Source: Citrus sinensis | Taxonomy: Eukaryota > Streptophyta > Magnoliopsida > Sapindales > Rutaceae | Reading direction: 5' to 3' | Assembly: GCF_022201045.2 (NCBI RefSeq) | Contig: NC_068557.1 | Span: 7,564,001-7,628,000, forward strand | DNA length: 64,000 bases | In this document: positions 10,523-21,203 of the stretch, in pieces | Layout of the letters: every line of letters begins with the position of its first letter | How positions within the stretch are numbered: the stretch's first letter is position 1 | Notes under the pieces: model-generated | Databases searched by the model: none | What the model was told of the DNA's origin: nothing | Seen by the model: only the letters and a program-made list of their open reading frames with translations | Program-made: the position numbers and the translations under genes

Positions 10523-11742
10523 GCCTCCCTCAAACTCAAGGGACATAGGAGGACATTAAGTTTGGCTCTTAGATAATTGAAACGAATAAATGATAGAGTT
10601 TGGTCATAATGTCAACAATCTGCTCCTCATTTAGTATATAGTGAATTCTCAACTCACCTGCAAGCACCTTGTTTCTGATAAAATGCATGTTAATCTCAGT
10701 ATGCTTTGTCTTTGAGTGCTAAACTAGATTTTAAGCTAACTCAGTGGTATTGATATTTTCATACAATTTTGTGCAAAACGTTCCCTTCAGAAAATAATGA
10801 TTTCAGCTAGCTTATTTCAGCACTTGCTGAGGCTAAAGACCGATAATCACTTTATCCACTTGACTTTGTAATGACTGATTGCATTTTGGATTACTAAGAT
10901 ATTAGATTATTACCTACGTAAATACAATTAGCACTAACAAACTTTCTGTCATTTAGATCACAAGCTTAATCTGCATATGTGAAGCCTGTAAGTTTCATAT
11001 CTCCATCTCTAACAAACTTGAGTCCAGTTTTCCTCAGTAGCCTTCAAGTACCTTAGGACCTTTTTGCATGTCATAATGTTGGTGCCAAAATATATTGACT
11101 TAATTTGTGTACACTAAAGGCAATCTCAGGTTTTATTAATATTATATATTGCATTCCTCTAACAATGCTTATGTAATCTGTTGGATATTTAATATAGTGA
11201 CCAAGGTTAGCTTATTTTTGCAATTTCAATCATGTACTCATAGGTGTGTCAATGCCTTTGCAATTAATCATTTCAGCCTTGGACAATAAATACCTTATAT
11301 ATTTATTCTGAGATAGGTAGATACAATTACATCATATAAGACTTCAATTTTTAGAAAATAAGAGAGTGTTCGAAGATTCTTTAAAGTAAATATTGTACTG
11401 AATTCAAGAATAAAGTTCTCTAATTCAGTACTATTTGTCCTGTAATTAGGATATCATCAACATATATGAGAATTATATCAGAGATAATTTGGTTCTTTTT
11501 ATGAACAAAAATGAATCTGAGCTGGAGTTTGTGAATCCCCATTGTAAGAGATATCTTTTCAACTTCTTATATTAAGTTCTTGGAGTTTGTTTAAGACCAT
11601 AAAGAGATTTATAAAGCTTGCACATATAATCTGATTTCTCAACATCAATAAAACTCTCTGGTTCATCCATCAAATCTCTATTGAGAAAGACATTATTCAC
11701 ATCAATTTGCCTTATCTTCTATTGATTCATTACAACTAAATT

Positions 11743-12369
11743 TTATACTACTCTGATAGTAGCTGGCTTTATCACAGTGCTACATATTCCAAAATAATTC
11801 ACCCCTACAACTTGTTGAAACCCTTTAGCTACTAACTTAATTTTGTATTTAGCTAGACTTCCATCAGTATTGTATTTCACTCTATACACCCATTTGTTAC
11901 AAACTACTATGTGATAAGTTGTTCTTAACACTAAAGACTGTGTATCATTCTTTATCGAGGTTATATATTTCTTCTTCATAGTTGTAAACCATTTTGGATC
12001 TTGTAGGGCTTTATAGACATAATCAGGTTCTTTATGAATAAGTGTTGAAGTATATAGCTTAGGTTTGAAGATACTAACTTTGCTTCTAACAGCCATAAGA
12101 TGAATATTTGGTTGAGTAAAAGGTGATGGTGGTGTATTTGTTGATACATGTATATGGTGGTGTATTTGTTGATACATGTATATAAGGAATATGTTGAGGT
12201 AATGATGGTGTATTTGTTGATACATGTATATAAGGAATAAGTTGAGGTAATGGTGGTGTATTTGTTGATACATGTATATAAGGAATAAGTTGAGGTGATA
12301 GGTACTAAGGTTGAGTAAATGGCTTAATATTTGGTTTATGTAGTTGTCGTAAGGAGTGTGAACTGTCAT
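11743..12369 (-). pseudogene. Copia reverse transcriptase N-terminal fragment with 16-residue repeats
   Basis: Reads 'DPKWFTTMKKKYITSIKND' then 'KWVYRVKYNTDGSLAKYKIK' and 'LVAKGFQQVVGVNYF', the typical start of copia reverse transcriptase. Upstream, in the linker between integrase and reverse transcriptase, is a repeat of 16 residues (YMYQQIHHHYLNLFLI type). The YADD catalytic region would lie further left (below 11743), where only broken frames remain. Confidence 0.65.
12120..12300. repeat. 48-bp tandem repeat inside the copia element
   Basis: The core GATACATG occurs at 12143, 12171, 12219 and 12267, so the spacing is 28, 48 and 48 bp: full 48-bp units plus one shortened unit. 48 bp keeps the reading frame (16 codons). 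Confidence 0.75.
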
Positions 12370-12414
12370 TCTGAGGAGAATTATCTAAATATTGAGAATT
12401 GTTGCTGATGGAGC

Positions 12415-12747
12415 TTATATATTTAGGATTGTGTGAGCTGTTTTCAATTGAGAATGGGATAATATGTAAAGTAGAAAAATGATATACTTATTGAGGGGTA
12501 AATGATTTATTTGAACAAAAAAGTGACTTATTGGAATGAAATGTGAAATCTGTGGAGTAAAGGAAAGAAGACTCATAAAAATAACATGTCTAGCTATGTG
12601 GAGTTGACTTAAAGAGTGCAGAAATTTGTATCCTTTATGAAAAGAACTATAGCCAATGAAAATGCATTTACTTAAGTGATAATTAAATTTATACTTGTTA
12701 TAATCTCTCAAGCAAGGATAACATGTATAGCCAAAGCACTTGAGCAT
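12415..12747 (-). pseudogene. Copia integrase C-terminal fragment
   Basis: 'MLKCFGYTCYPCLRDYNKYK' followed by 'CIFIGYSSFHKGYKF' is the conserved segment after the integrase core in copia polyproteins. The catalytic core is present only as broken frames at about 12800-13500. Confidence 0.6.
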
Positions 12748-13602
12748 ATTGTAATTAGGTTTATGATTGAATATAGGGTGAGGAGTTTCAGAACTGTAGA
12801 AGGTAACCTATTAACATGATAAACAACTATACAGAAGGCATCCCATTAAAATTTAAATGGTAGCTTGGCTTGAGCTAACAAGGTGAGACTCAATTCTACA
12901 ATGTTTCTATGCTTCTCTTCAACTAATCCATTTTGGTGATGTATGTAAGGGCAGGAATATAGATAATCCCACATTGGTTTAAAAAGTAAATAAATGGTCT
13001 ATATTCTCCTTCCAATCAATTTGCAAGTTCTTAAAGGTATTATTGAATTAATTTTCAACCTGTAATTTAAACAATTTAAAGACATCTAATGCTTCTAATT
13101 TTAATTTTAGAGGATAAAACCATGTGTATCTACTGAAGTCATCAACAAAGCTTATGTAATAGGTATAACCATCTCCAGAAGAAATAGTTTAGGGACCCTA
13201 CAAGTCTGTATGAACAAGTTCAAGGGTTTTAGTGGTTTTGGATTATGTGATGGGGAAGTGAAGCCTGTGAATTTTACCCATCTAACATGCCTCACATATA
13301 TGTTCAAGTGATTGTTATATTGAATTACTTAAGAGATTAATAGAACAAACAGTCTTGAGCAAATGCATTAGTATTTGATTATTAGGATGATCAAAATGTT
13401 TGTGTAAAAGAACAATTTTATTGTTTGATGCATTATAAGAAGGAATAAAAGGAAACATTATATATTTTGAGCATCATTTGAGATATGTGAATTGAAATAA
13501 CATGCAAACAACATTGATAATGGTGTAATAGAAGGAGATTGGCATAAAAATGAAGAATAGAGAGATTGAGATGACTTTAGAAGCAGCTTGTACAATTCTT
13601 TC

Positions 13603-13821
13603 TCAGTAGGTCTTGCAAAAGCATTTGTCCTTTAGAGAGTCATTCACATAACAAACATTACCAACAAATTTAACATAAAGGTTATTATCACTTGTTAGTT
13701 TGGAGATACTCAATAAATTCTTGGTAATGGAATGAACTAACAACATAACTTTAAGAAATGTATGTGTGTGATTATATACAATATTAATTGGATCCTTTAT
13801 AACCAAAGTAGGCATCACCAA
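13603..13821 (-). pseudogene. Copia GAG-pre-integrase fragment
   Basis: 'VHSITKNLLSISKLTSDNNL' is the hallmark of the GAG-pre-integrase domain. It is broken from the neighbouring pieces by frameshifts. Confidence 0.6.
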
Positions 13822-14297
13822 TATGAATTATAGGCAAATCTTGTCCATTGCCAATGACAAGTTGACCTAAGCCTATGAATTCCTCTCTGACATGCATATT
13901 GGTTATATTGTTGGTCAAATAATATATGGCACCATTGTCAAAATATCAACATTCATTAGCAGGTCATTCATAATTGGCAACATAAGCTTTAAGTGCAATA
14001 AATTTTTCTAATGAATAAGGTAAGTAATGCATAGAATTATAGTTTAAGTGAGGAACAACATAAGGTTCTTCAATAGATGGTGCATTACTAGTGAATAGTT
14101 CAAAGTTAGCCATATAAGCAGCCTTAGGTCCCATCATTTTGTCCTTGCCAAAGTGTTTAGCAAAAAGCAAATGACTATCATCATATTTGAGCCAACAAGC
14201 ATCAATTGTATGTCCTTACTTGTGACATATCTAACAAATAGGAGTTGATTCATTTGATTATTAGATTGCGTATTAGCTTAAGAAAGAAAATTGATTC

Positions 14298-14808
14298 TCA
14301 CAGGTGGTGGCTTGTGAAATTGCATAACATATCCTCTATTATAACCTCCAAAGTTGCCACTACCAACTGGAGAGCTTCTAGGATTGAGATGAAGTACATG
14401 CCTCTACCAACATTAAATCTTCTATTCCTAAAGTGATCATAATGTCCATTACCATATGAGCCTCTTCTAAAGTTACCTCTCATATTAGAGTAATTACCAT
14501 TCATTGTACTGTAATTGGCATTGAACATAGTTTTAGCACCTTGATCTTGCTCAAGTTTGGCCTCATGTGTTAATAACAAAGCATAAGCATCATCATATGT
14601 GGCTCATTTTATTTGCAGCGATAATTAAGACTAGATCCAGATAGCTAGAGCCTAAGCCATTCAAAATTCTCATTGGTAGATCTTTTTCAGTTATGTTATC
14701 ATCAGCACAAGCAAGTTTATTAGCAAGTATTTTCATCTTTGCATGGTAGTTTTTAACATACATTGACGCTTTCCTCAAAATGTTCATGTCATATTGAAAA
14801 TGCATCAT
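14298..14808 (-). pseudogene. Copia Gag fragments
   Basis: Two frames: 14808-14593 (UBN2-type Gag helix region, 'VKNYHAKMKILANKLACADD') and 14579-14298 ('LLTHEAKLEQDQGAKTMFNA', then an Asn/Gly/Arg-rich stretch that normally precedes the zinc knuckle). A stop and frameshift separate them. Confidence 0.6.
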
Positions 14809-15417
14809 TTAGCCTCATATTGAACTCCAAATTACCTTTTAGTGGATCTTCAAACATCAAATAAGGTATCATAGCAAAGAGCAAAACTTAAAATACCTTC
14901 ACTGATAGTGGATAACAACCAACTAAGAAGTGTTCGATCTTGTGCTCGCCAGTTGATTTACACTGGATTTTCAATCTTTTCAACAGATCTATTATCTGTT
15001 AAGTCAGAGAGATATTGTTCTGGAATGATAAGAGGTTCTAAGATAAATTCTTTAAGAAGATTTCCTCTTATTGAAGTTAAAACTTATTTACACAAAAGTA
15101 GAAAATTGGATTGATCGAACTTCACAGTAACAGCAAAAGTGAATGATGTTTGTGAAAATTGATTTGAATGGGTGATTTTATGATTTGAAGATGTAGTACT
15201 CAAGCTAGCCATTATTGGCTTTGATACCATGAAAGAAACTAAGAAATGTTGTTTGGCTTCAAAGAAAATTTCAAAGAAAATTTAATTGTGAATTCTATAA
15301 GTTTCATTCATTCTTCAACTACTTACATGTACATATTTATATATGCTTACACGTGAATAACAACTTGTAACTAATTTAAATTTATTAAATAATGAGCTTG
15401 CTATATTTTGTTACAAA

Positions 15418-16778
15418 TAGGGGTGGGCAAAATAGTTGATTAATCAAAAACCGAACCAAACCGATCGGTTCGGTTCGGTTTTTTTGCGGTTTTTTTACAC
15501 CCAAAAAACCGAATTAGTAATATAGAGAAAATAGTAAAACCAGTCGATTCGGTTTTCGGTTTTTTAAAAAAAACCGAAAAACCGAACCGAGTATCAAATA
15601 AACCGAATAATATAATCCCTAAACCTGAAGTGAATAAATTGATCTTCACTTCAGTCACTGAACTCGTGACCTTCAGCCCCTGAACTCATCGCTGCTGCTG
15701 CCGCTGCTCGTGCTCGTCGCTGCTGCTGCCGCTGCTCGTGCTCGTCGCTGCTGCTGCCGCTGCTCGTGCTCGTCGCTGCTGCTGCCGCTGCTCGTGCTCG
15801 TCGCTGCTGCTGCCGCTGCTCGTGCTCGTCGCTGCTGCTGCTGGTCGCCGCTGCTGCTCGTCGCCGAGTGATCTCCACAAACCTACAACTTGTGAGTTTG
15901 CTATTACTTGGATTTTAATGGTTTCACATGATGATGTGTTCATGCCGAGAGTAAAAACAGTAAAACTTGAAATAGAGTTTAACGTTGTTGGACTTGTGAG
16001 TGTTTGCTGTTGGAGTAGATTTAGATGAGCCGAGTTGGTTAGCTTCATAGCTTTTCAATAATTTGCTTTGATTATTGTGTAATATATGATAATTTTGTGA
16101 CGATGGTGGTTTATATATGTGATTAAAAGCTAAACTAGTGGATTTGTAAGTATGCACTCGGCAAAGCATTTGAGCAGGTATTTTCATCTTTTCGTTATCA
16201 CATTCCTCTAATCAATTAGCGTTAATAAAAAAAATGATTAATAACGTAAATCGAGGGACTTGGGCTTAAATCTCTAAATTAAACTCGTGATCATTAATAT
16301 AAGCAAACTACAAGTAGTCTATCTTGATCAACGTTTTCAACTCTTCCAGGACTGTCCCACTTCCAAAATTTTTTATTCAAACAATTATTGAAAGCTCATT
16401 TCTATATAATATTTCAACAAGAACAAGCAGAGGAGTAATTGGGATTATGATTTATTTTGATTTGAACTTGTTATTTGAACATGTTATGTGTTATTGAACA
16501 TTGTTTGAGACATATTTTTATTTTTTGTTTGTTAATTTTTTATGTTTGTTGTAGATTTATTAATTTAAGGTTTTAAATTTAAAAAAGCCCAAAATAGGCC
16601 CAATAGGCCCATAATCAAAATAATCGAACTGAACCGAATCGAATTATTTCAATTAATCGAGTATTTGATTATTTCGGTAATTTGATTAATCGCGATTATG
16701 ATTTTAAAATAATCGTAATCGAACGATTATGAAAATTTTAGTAAAAAACCGAACCGAACCGAACCGCGCCCACCCCTA
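15418..16778. mobile_element. Non-autonomous hAT-type transposon nested in the copia 5' LTR
   Basis: Perfect 11-bp terminal inverted repeats TAGGGGTGGGC / GCCCACCCCTA are flanked by an 8-bp target duplication, GTTACAAA (15410-15417) and GTTGCAAA (16779-16786), with one mismatch. Subterminal regions on both sides carry repeated ACCGAACCGAACC / GGTTCGGTTCGG motifs. Eight-base duplications and this kind of TIR are typical of hAT elements. Removing the insert and one duplication restores an LTR of about 333 bp, matching the 328-bp left LTR. No transposase is encoded. The 1361-bp interior holds a GC-rich tandem repeat and unidentified sequence. Confidence 0.85.
15688..15870. repeat. 28-bp GC-rich tandem repeat inside the hAT element
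   Basis: Unit TCGCTGCTGCTGCCGCTG... recurs with a period of 28 bp (for example at 15691, 15719 and 15747), about five to six copies, then decays into (CTG)/(CCG) runs. Because 28 is not divisible by three, every strand and frame cycles through Ala-, Ser- and Gln-rich peptides. That explains the long but meaningless open frames here. Confidence 0.85.
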
Positions 16779-17179
16779 GTTGCAAATGTATGTGTGTGTA
16801 AACAGTAACTTTAACAAACTATTCTGAGCTATCATTCTTCTTCAACAACCTTTGCTGACTTGGCATTGCTGAACTACTTAAGCTTGCTTCTCTTAACCTC
16901 TGTAAGTTCTGAGTAATGAGCTGCTTTAACAATAATGCAGGAAGCAGCAGATGAATTGGGGGATTATCGTTGTTTTGCGTGGTGGTTGGGTCGATTTCAA
17001 TAATAACAATGGTCATATTGGCTTGTGGCAGCACCAAGAAAAAGCGACGTGGTGGAAATAATAATAATGCAGCTTGGTACAGCGGTGCAAATGTTGATTA
17101 TCGAGACGGAGGAGGCAGAGTAGGAGGTCATCATCATGATGTAGGAGGTGGAGGCTGTGGCAGAGGTGTAGGTTGAGGC

Positions 17180-17762
17180 AATAATATTTAGTTGAATAAG
17201 AAATAAAAATTTTGGCTTTGTTGTGTACGGTTTATTTTTCTTTTCTTTTCTTTTAATCAAGAGATGTATTTGTATAAATTGTTTGATCATTAATGTCATT
17301 TTATTAAAATTCTCTCACAATACCTAATAGGTACGTAAGAAGGAAAAGTAACTCTGAGTGGTAACAATTATTTTCACAGTATTCTTATTATTCTTTATAG
17401 GTTAAACACTAATTCAATTTGCTCTCCATTTATATATATATGAGTGGAGTTAGAACCTTTCATTGTTTTATTTTCAGTACAAAAAATTTTGTCAATTCTA
17501 CTAAATGACACTTATAATGTTATTGCCCCAAAATAAATTAGCAAAATATCCAGACAAAAGATTAATCAAATTTTAAACGGCAAGAAAAACAACCAAAAAT
17601 TATCAACTTATCAAAATCTTCAAACTTCAACACATCCATGCTGCCTTTGAAACAAGTACTTAAAAGATCTCACTCCTCTGCTCTAACTAACATGGTCAGA
17701 TCCTAAGTACTCATCTCAAAATCTAGGCTAATTACAATCCATTAATTGAAAATCCCGAGTCT
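17180..17762. other. Intergenic; probable 3' UTRs of convergent neighbours
   Basis: AT-rich with no coding signal. It lies between the dead glycine-rich copy and the 3' end of the MYB gene, so part of it is likely MYB 3' UTR. Confidence 0.4.
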
Positions 17763-19288
17763 TCAGTTTTGGTGAAATCTTTGTGTTTTACACAATTGAC
17801 TCGACCAAGAAGAAAGGGAAAGTATCGTGTCGATTTCTTTTGTGCTTTGCTGCTGATTATTATTATTCATTCCAACACAATTGTCATATTTGTTGTGGCA
17901 CAAACTCAGTTGCAAATCAGCTGACCAATCATTCTCTTTAAACCTTTTTAATTTCTTGCAACTGTTCATCTCTTGTGCATGCTGCCCCGCTTCAGTACCG
18001 TGTAAAACTTGAGCCTGGATTGGTTTGTACAAATTATCAATCTTAAATATTTTAAATAGGCAAAAAAAAAAATCAGCAATATAAGTAATTAATTAAAATT
18101 TTACCTCAAGCATAGAGGCAGTCTGAAACTTGGAATATTGAACTTGATCACTGATGCAAGAACCATCCCAAGATATGCTCAGAGAATTGTTTCTACATTT
18201 TCCTTGATTTCCAATCGTTTCATATGGAAAACACTTCTTCTCATTCTGAAAGATTATTGGATTATATCTAGTGCAATGACCAACTTGAGCCCATGGATGG
18301 TATCTGGAGAGAATGAGTCAAGAGTTAACTCCATATAGGTAGAAAAATATGAACCAAAGAAACAAAAAAGGAAAAAAAAAAAGTCTCAAGTTTTTACCAC
18401 CTTGAAGAGTAAGGTTTGAAATCACATGGTTGTTCGAGAAGTGGAGACGACATGTAGTTTCTGTTATCCATTCTAAAACGCCCATGCTGATTGAATTTTC
18501 GATACATTTCTAGAATGTCGTGTCCTTCTTGCATTATCCTATTAGATAACACTGCATACCCAACGAGATTCAAAGCTGTGTGACTTTTAAATCCCTCATC
18601 GTCTAACGTTTTTTGTAGTAGTATAAAGATTAATTAATTTACCTTGGCCGGACGCGTCAAGCTTCTTACTTCGATACATCTGAATAAAGAAATTTCTTGA
18701 ATAATTAGATAAAGAATTTAAAAAGAAAGAAAATCTATTAGTAAGGTATGATAACTTTTAAGGTCCGTTCAACTTATTACCTGCAAGTGACTCTTTACAT
18801 GAGCAATGCTTAGTCCTTTTACATTCATCAGCTGGAGAACTGATTTTGGAGTTGCTCCTGTACGCGCATACATGGAAAGAGAAAACAATGATCAATGTTA
18901 ATTCATATGATCATATCATAAGCTCTACAACAAAAGCAGATATACATATATAGGTAAAAGTAAACTCACTTTCTTGGCCTCCAAGCCTCTCAACAGCATG
19001 CACAAAAGCTAGATGGAGATCTTGTGTCCAGCGGAGCCTAGGCATTTTTGATCGAACGTATTGCCTAGCCATTGTTATTATTTCTTTCCCTTCCGTGGTT
19101 GTGTTCGTACTTATAATACTTGTGCCACCACTGTATGGTACATTTGTGATGTTATCATTCTCAGCATCGTCCATAGCTGCTTCTTCGTTCAAGTCAAATG
19201 ATGAACACTTTTGAAATGCTTGAGTTCCACTTTCATTGCTCTTATTGTCATCAGAGGATATCTCAACCGTGTCAGTCACATTTTCCAT
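17763..19288 (-). CDS. G2-like/GARP MYB transcription factor, six exons
   Basis: Minus-strand exons: 19288-18970, 18857-18781, 18679-18643, 18551-18401, 18303-18105, 18014-17763. All have GT-AG borders and the phases close to give 344 residues. Residues about 80-138 form the single MYB repeat of the SHAQKYF/GARP type (RSKMPRLRWTQDLHLAFVHA, then ERATPKSVLQLMNVKGLSIA, then HVKSHLQMYRSKK), which binds DNA. The N-terminus is acidic and Ser/Asn-rich and holds DLNEE. Near the C-terminus, ADLQLSL fits an LxLxL EAR repression motif, and ILSLSS is a second weak candidate. The protein resembles the Arabidopsis At1g14600/At2g42660 group from memory. A nuclear repressor role is inferred. Introns are short apart from a few hundred bases between exons. 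Confidence 0.88.
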
Positions 19289-21166
19289 CGATATGATGAT
19301 TATCTTCTCTCCTTCTTCACAGTGCCATTACTGTCACAATATATAAAGTAGAACGGAAAGTGAGGAGTTCAAATAAGGATTTAATTTTAAAAAAGCAATG
19401 AAATGAGAATATGGATGCGAAGACCTAATGATTTGTGTGTGCAATTTGTACACTAAAAACAACAAACACATTTATTTCTAAATGATAACCCTAATTGTCA
19501 GCCATCAAAATGATATTAATTATCTTGGTTTTCTTCATTAGAACTTAAAACCAGTAGATTGGAGAGTTCATGTTCAATGAATCCACCAAATTAAAAGCTA
19601 ATTTTTTTTAAAAAACCACTAATGAGATGGGGGGTTAGGCATAAACTTCTACCTATAATATAAATTAGAAAATGATAAAATACATGTGGAGAGGGATAAA
19701 TTAAAAGCTAAAATTGATATGTTGAAAAAAGAACAATCCAAATTGTCTGTCAATTTCGATGTTAAATTCAGTAATTAAATGTTTAAACATCCATTAACTA
19801 TAAATAAACACCAAAAAGAGCAATAATAATTCAATCCATATATTTGAAGGGCACAAATATATCATGCTCTTTTGTATGGACAAAATCAATTTATGATAAC
19901 AAGCAACCATGCTTTGTTACATATTTTTGCAAATTATTCTATTAAGAGAAATGAGATTGCGATCATTACTAAAAACTTGTGGCAAATGTGATTTTGCAAG
20001 GAAAAGAATGACAAATCAATATGTGCTGAATTAATATATACTAGATATGAATAGAATGAAGCATCGACAAGGTACAATAGTACGGATTACTTTAGATGCT
20101 GATACAAATTAAGAACATAATATAATGCAGATTTGGAAATTTAGTTAAAAACAATATACACCAAAAATAGATCAATTGATTTCTTCTCTTTAAATTAGAC
20201 AAACAAAACGAAAGACCATTGAAGTCTCAAATAGAGAAAGACAAGAAAATCATACAAGTCATTAAAGAAGCTCATAAGCAAAATTATGGGGAAATTAAAA
20301 AAATAAAAAAGGAAAATCAAAAGTGTATTCAAGTACTTGCAATGCTAAATGTTATAAATATTTGCTTAACAAAATATATATGGTAATGAAATTCTCTTCC
20401 AAGAAACTAAGAGAGCGCACATGTCAGAGGAAATGGCTATATCTTAGGGCAGTTTACTGGCTATGATGATGCTTATAAGTCATATAGCGGATTCAATAGC
20501 ATATGGAATTATTGATTGTTGAAACAAATCCTGCAAAAACTTTCATGTTTGATCCAAGGCATTCCTTGGATCCAGCATACAAGATTTGCTCAAAGACCTA
20601 GCAACAGCCTAGCCAGAAGTAATTTAAAATTAAGGAGTGGCCGATCGCAACTTACCCATCAAAGAAATTAAGGAGCTCTGTATATCATGGATCTCCAAGT
20701 GAAAAGTACAAAACTTGCTTATCAAAATTGTGGACGCACTGAGAGAATAGACAGAGAGTGTCACAAAAACATAGAGGGAGATAGAGATAAAGAAAGAGAA
20801 AAAGCTTACTCCGGTTTGAGCTGTTATTGTTTCCTTCTGTATTGAAAATATTCTAAAACTTCATTTCTTTATAAGGGGGTTTTTTTTTTTTTTTTTGGTG
20901 ATGAAATTAAACTTAGCTTCATAGCCATTAGTCAACAGATTAATGATTTTCTTTATTTTTGTTAACGTGCTTTCTATAATAAATAAAATAATGGTTATTG
21001 TAGACAATGGTCGGGCATCAAATTGATCTCTTCACACTAAAATTAATATATTTAACACTTTTTTACAGCAACATTACAAAATACGACCACCTTCTCGGAC
21101 TGAAAATCGTGTAAAATCTCGAGCCATTCTCGTTATGATTCCATTTTGACAGCTATCCATCTCTTT

Positions 21167-21167
<1 letters not shown>
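19289..21167. other. Upstream region of the MYB gene
   Basis: AT-rich; probably holds the MYB promoter and perhaps a 5' UTR intron. I could not place the transcription start. A T-run is at about 20880-20897. No other coding exon was recognised. Confidence 0.4.

Positions 21168-21200
<33 letters not shown>
21168..21200. repeat. (CT)n microsatellite
   Basis: An uninterrupted TC/CT run of about 32 bp after 'CATCTCTTTCAAT'. It lies nearly 1.9 kb upstream of the MYB start codon. Confidence 0.9.

Positions 21201-21203
<3 letters not shown>

Larger units (their letters stand above)
10195..16931 (-). mobile_element. Degenerate Ty1-copia LTR retrotransposon, minus strand
   Basis: LTRs at 10195-10522 and 15230-16931 (the latter with a later insertion) start TGAAAG and end TTTAACA. 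Inside the right LTR, read on the minus strand, lies TGGTATCAAAGCC, a copia-type initiator-tRNA-Met primer site. Next to the left LTR is the purine tract (reverse of GCCTCCCTCAAACTCAAGGG). So the element runs right to left. Recognisable remnants in order are Gag (14808-14298), GAG-pre-integrase (13821-13603), integrase C-terminal region (12747-12415) and the reverse transcriptase start (12369-11743). Many stops and frameshifts break it. The two LTRs differ at roughly thirty positions by eye, so it is old. It sits in the third glycine-rich gene. Confidence 0.85.
10153..17176 (+). pseudogene. Third glycine-rich membrane protein gene, split by a copia element
   Basis: The first 14 codons (10153-10194, starting MARVHK) stop exactly at the left end of the copia element. 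The remainder resumes at 16932 right of the element. From 16955 it reads IGGLSLFCVVVGSISIITMV then ILACG, matching the hydrophobic segment and ACG hinge of the copies at 4789 and 5780 nearly residue for residue. A KKKRRGG hinge and a shorter Gly/His/Asp tail follow, ending GCGRGVG at 17173 with a stop. An in-frame TGA at 16952-16954 lies just before the hydrophobic segment, so the copy is dead even without the insertion. The flanking 5-mers ATAGT and ATAAT are the probable target duplication. Confidence 0.7.

Noticed and set aside
12120..12300. Regular repeats that might look like a CRISPR array
   Set aside because: The units are contiguous with no unique spacers, lie inside a copia polyprotein, and the genome is a plant.
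15651..16048. Overlapping Ala/Ser/Gln-rich frames on both strands
   Set aside because: They come from the 28-bp GC-rich repeat, which is open in most frames. There is no start context or conserved domain.
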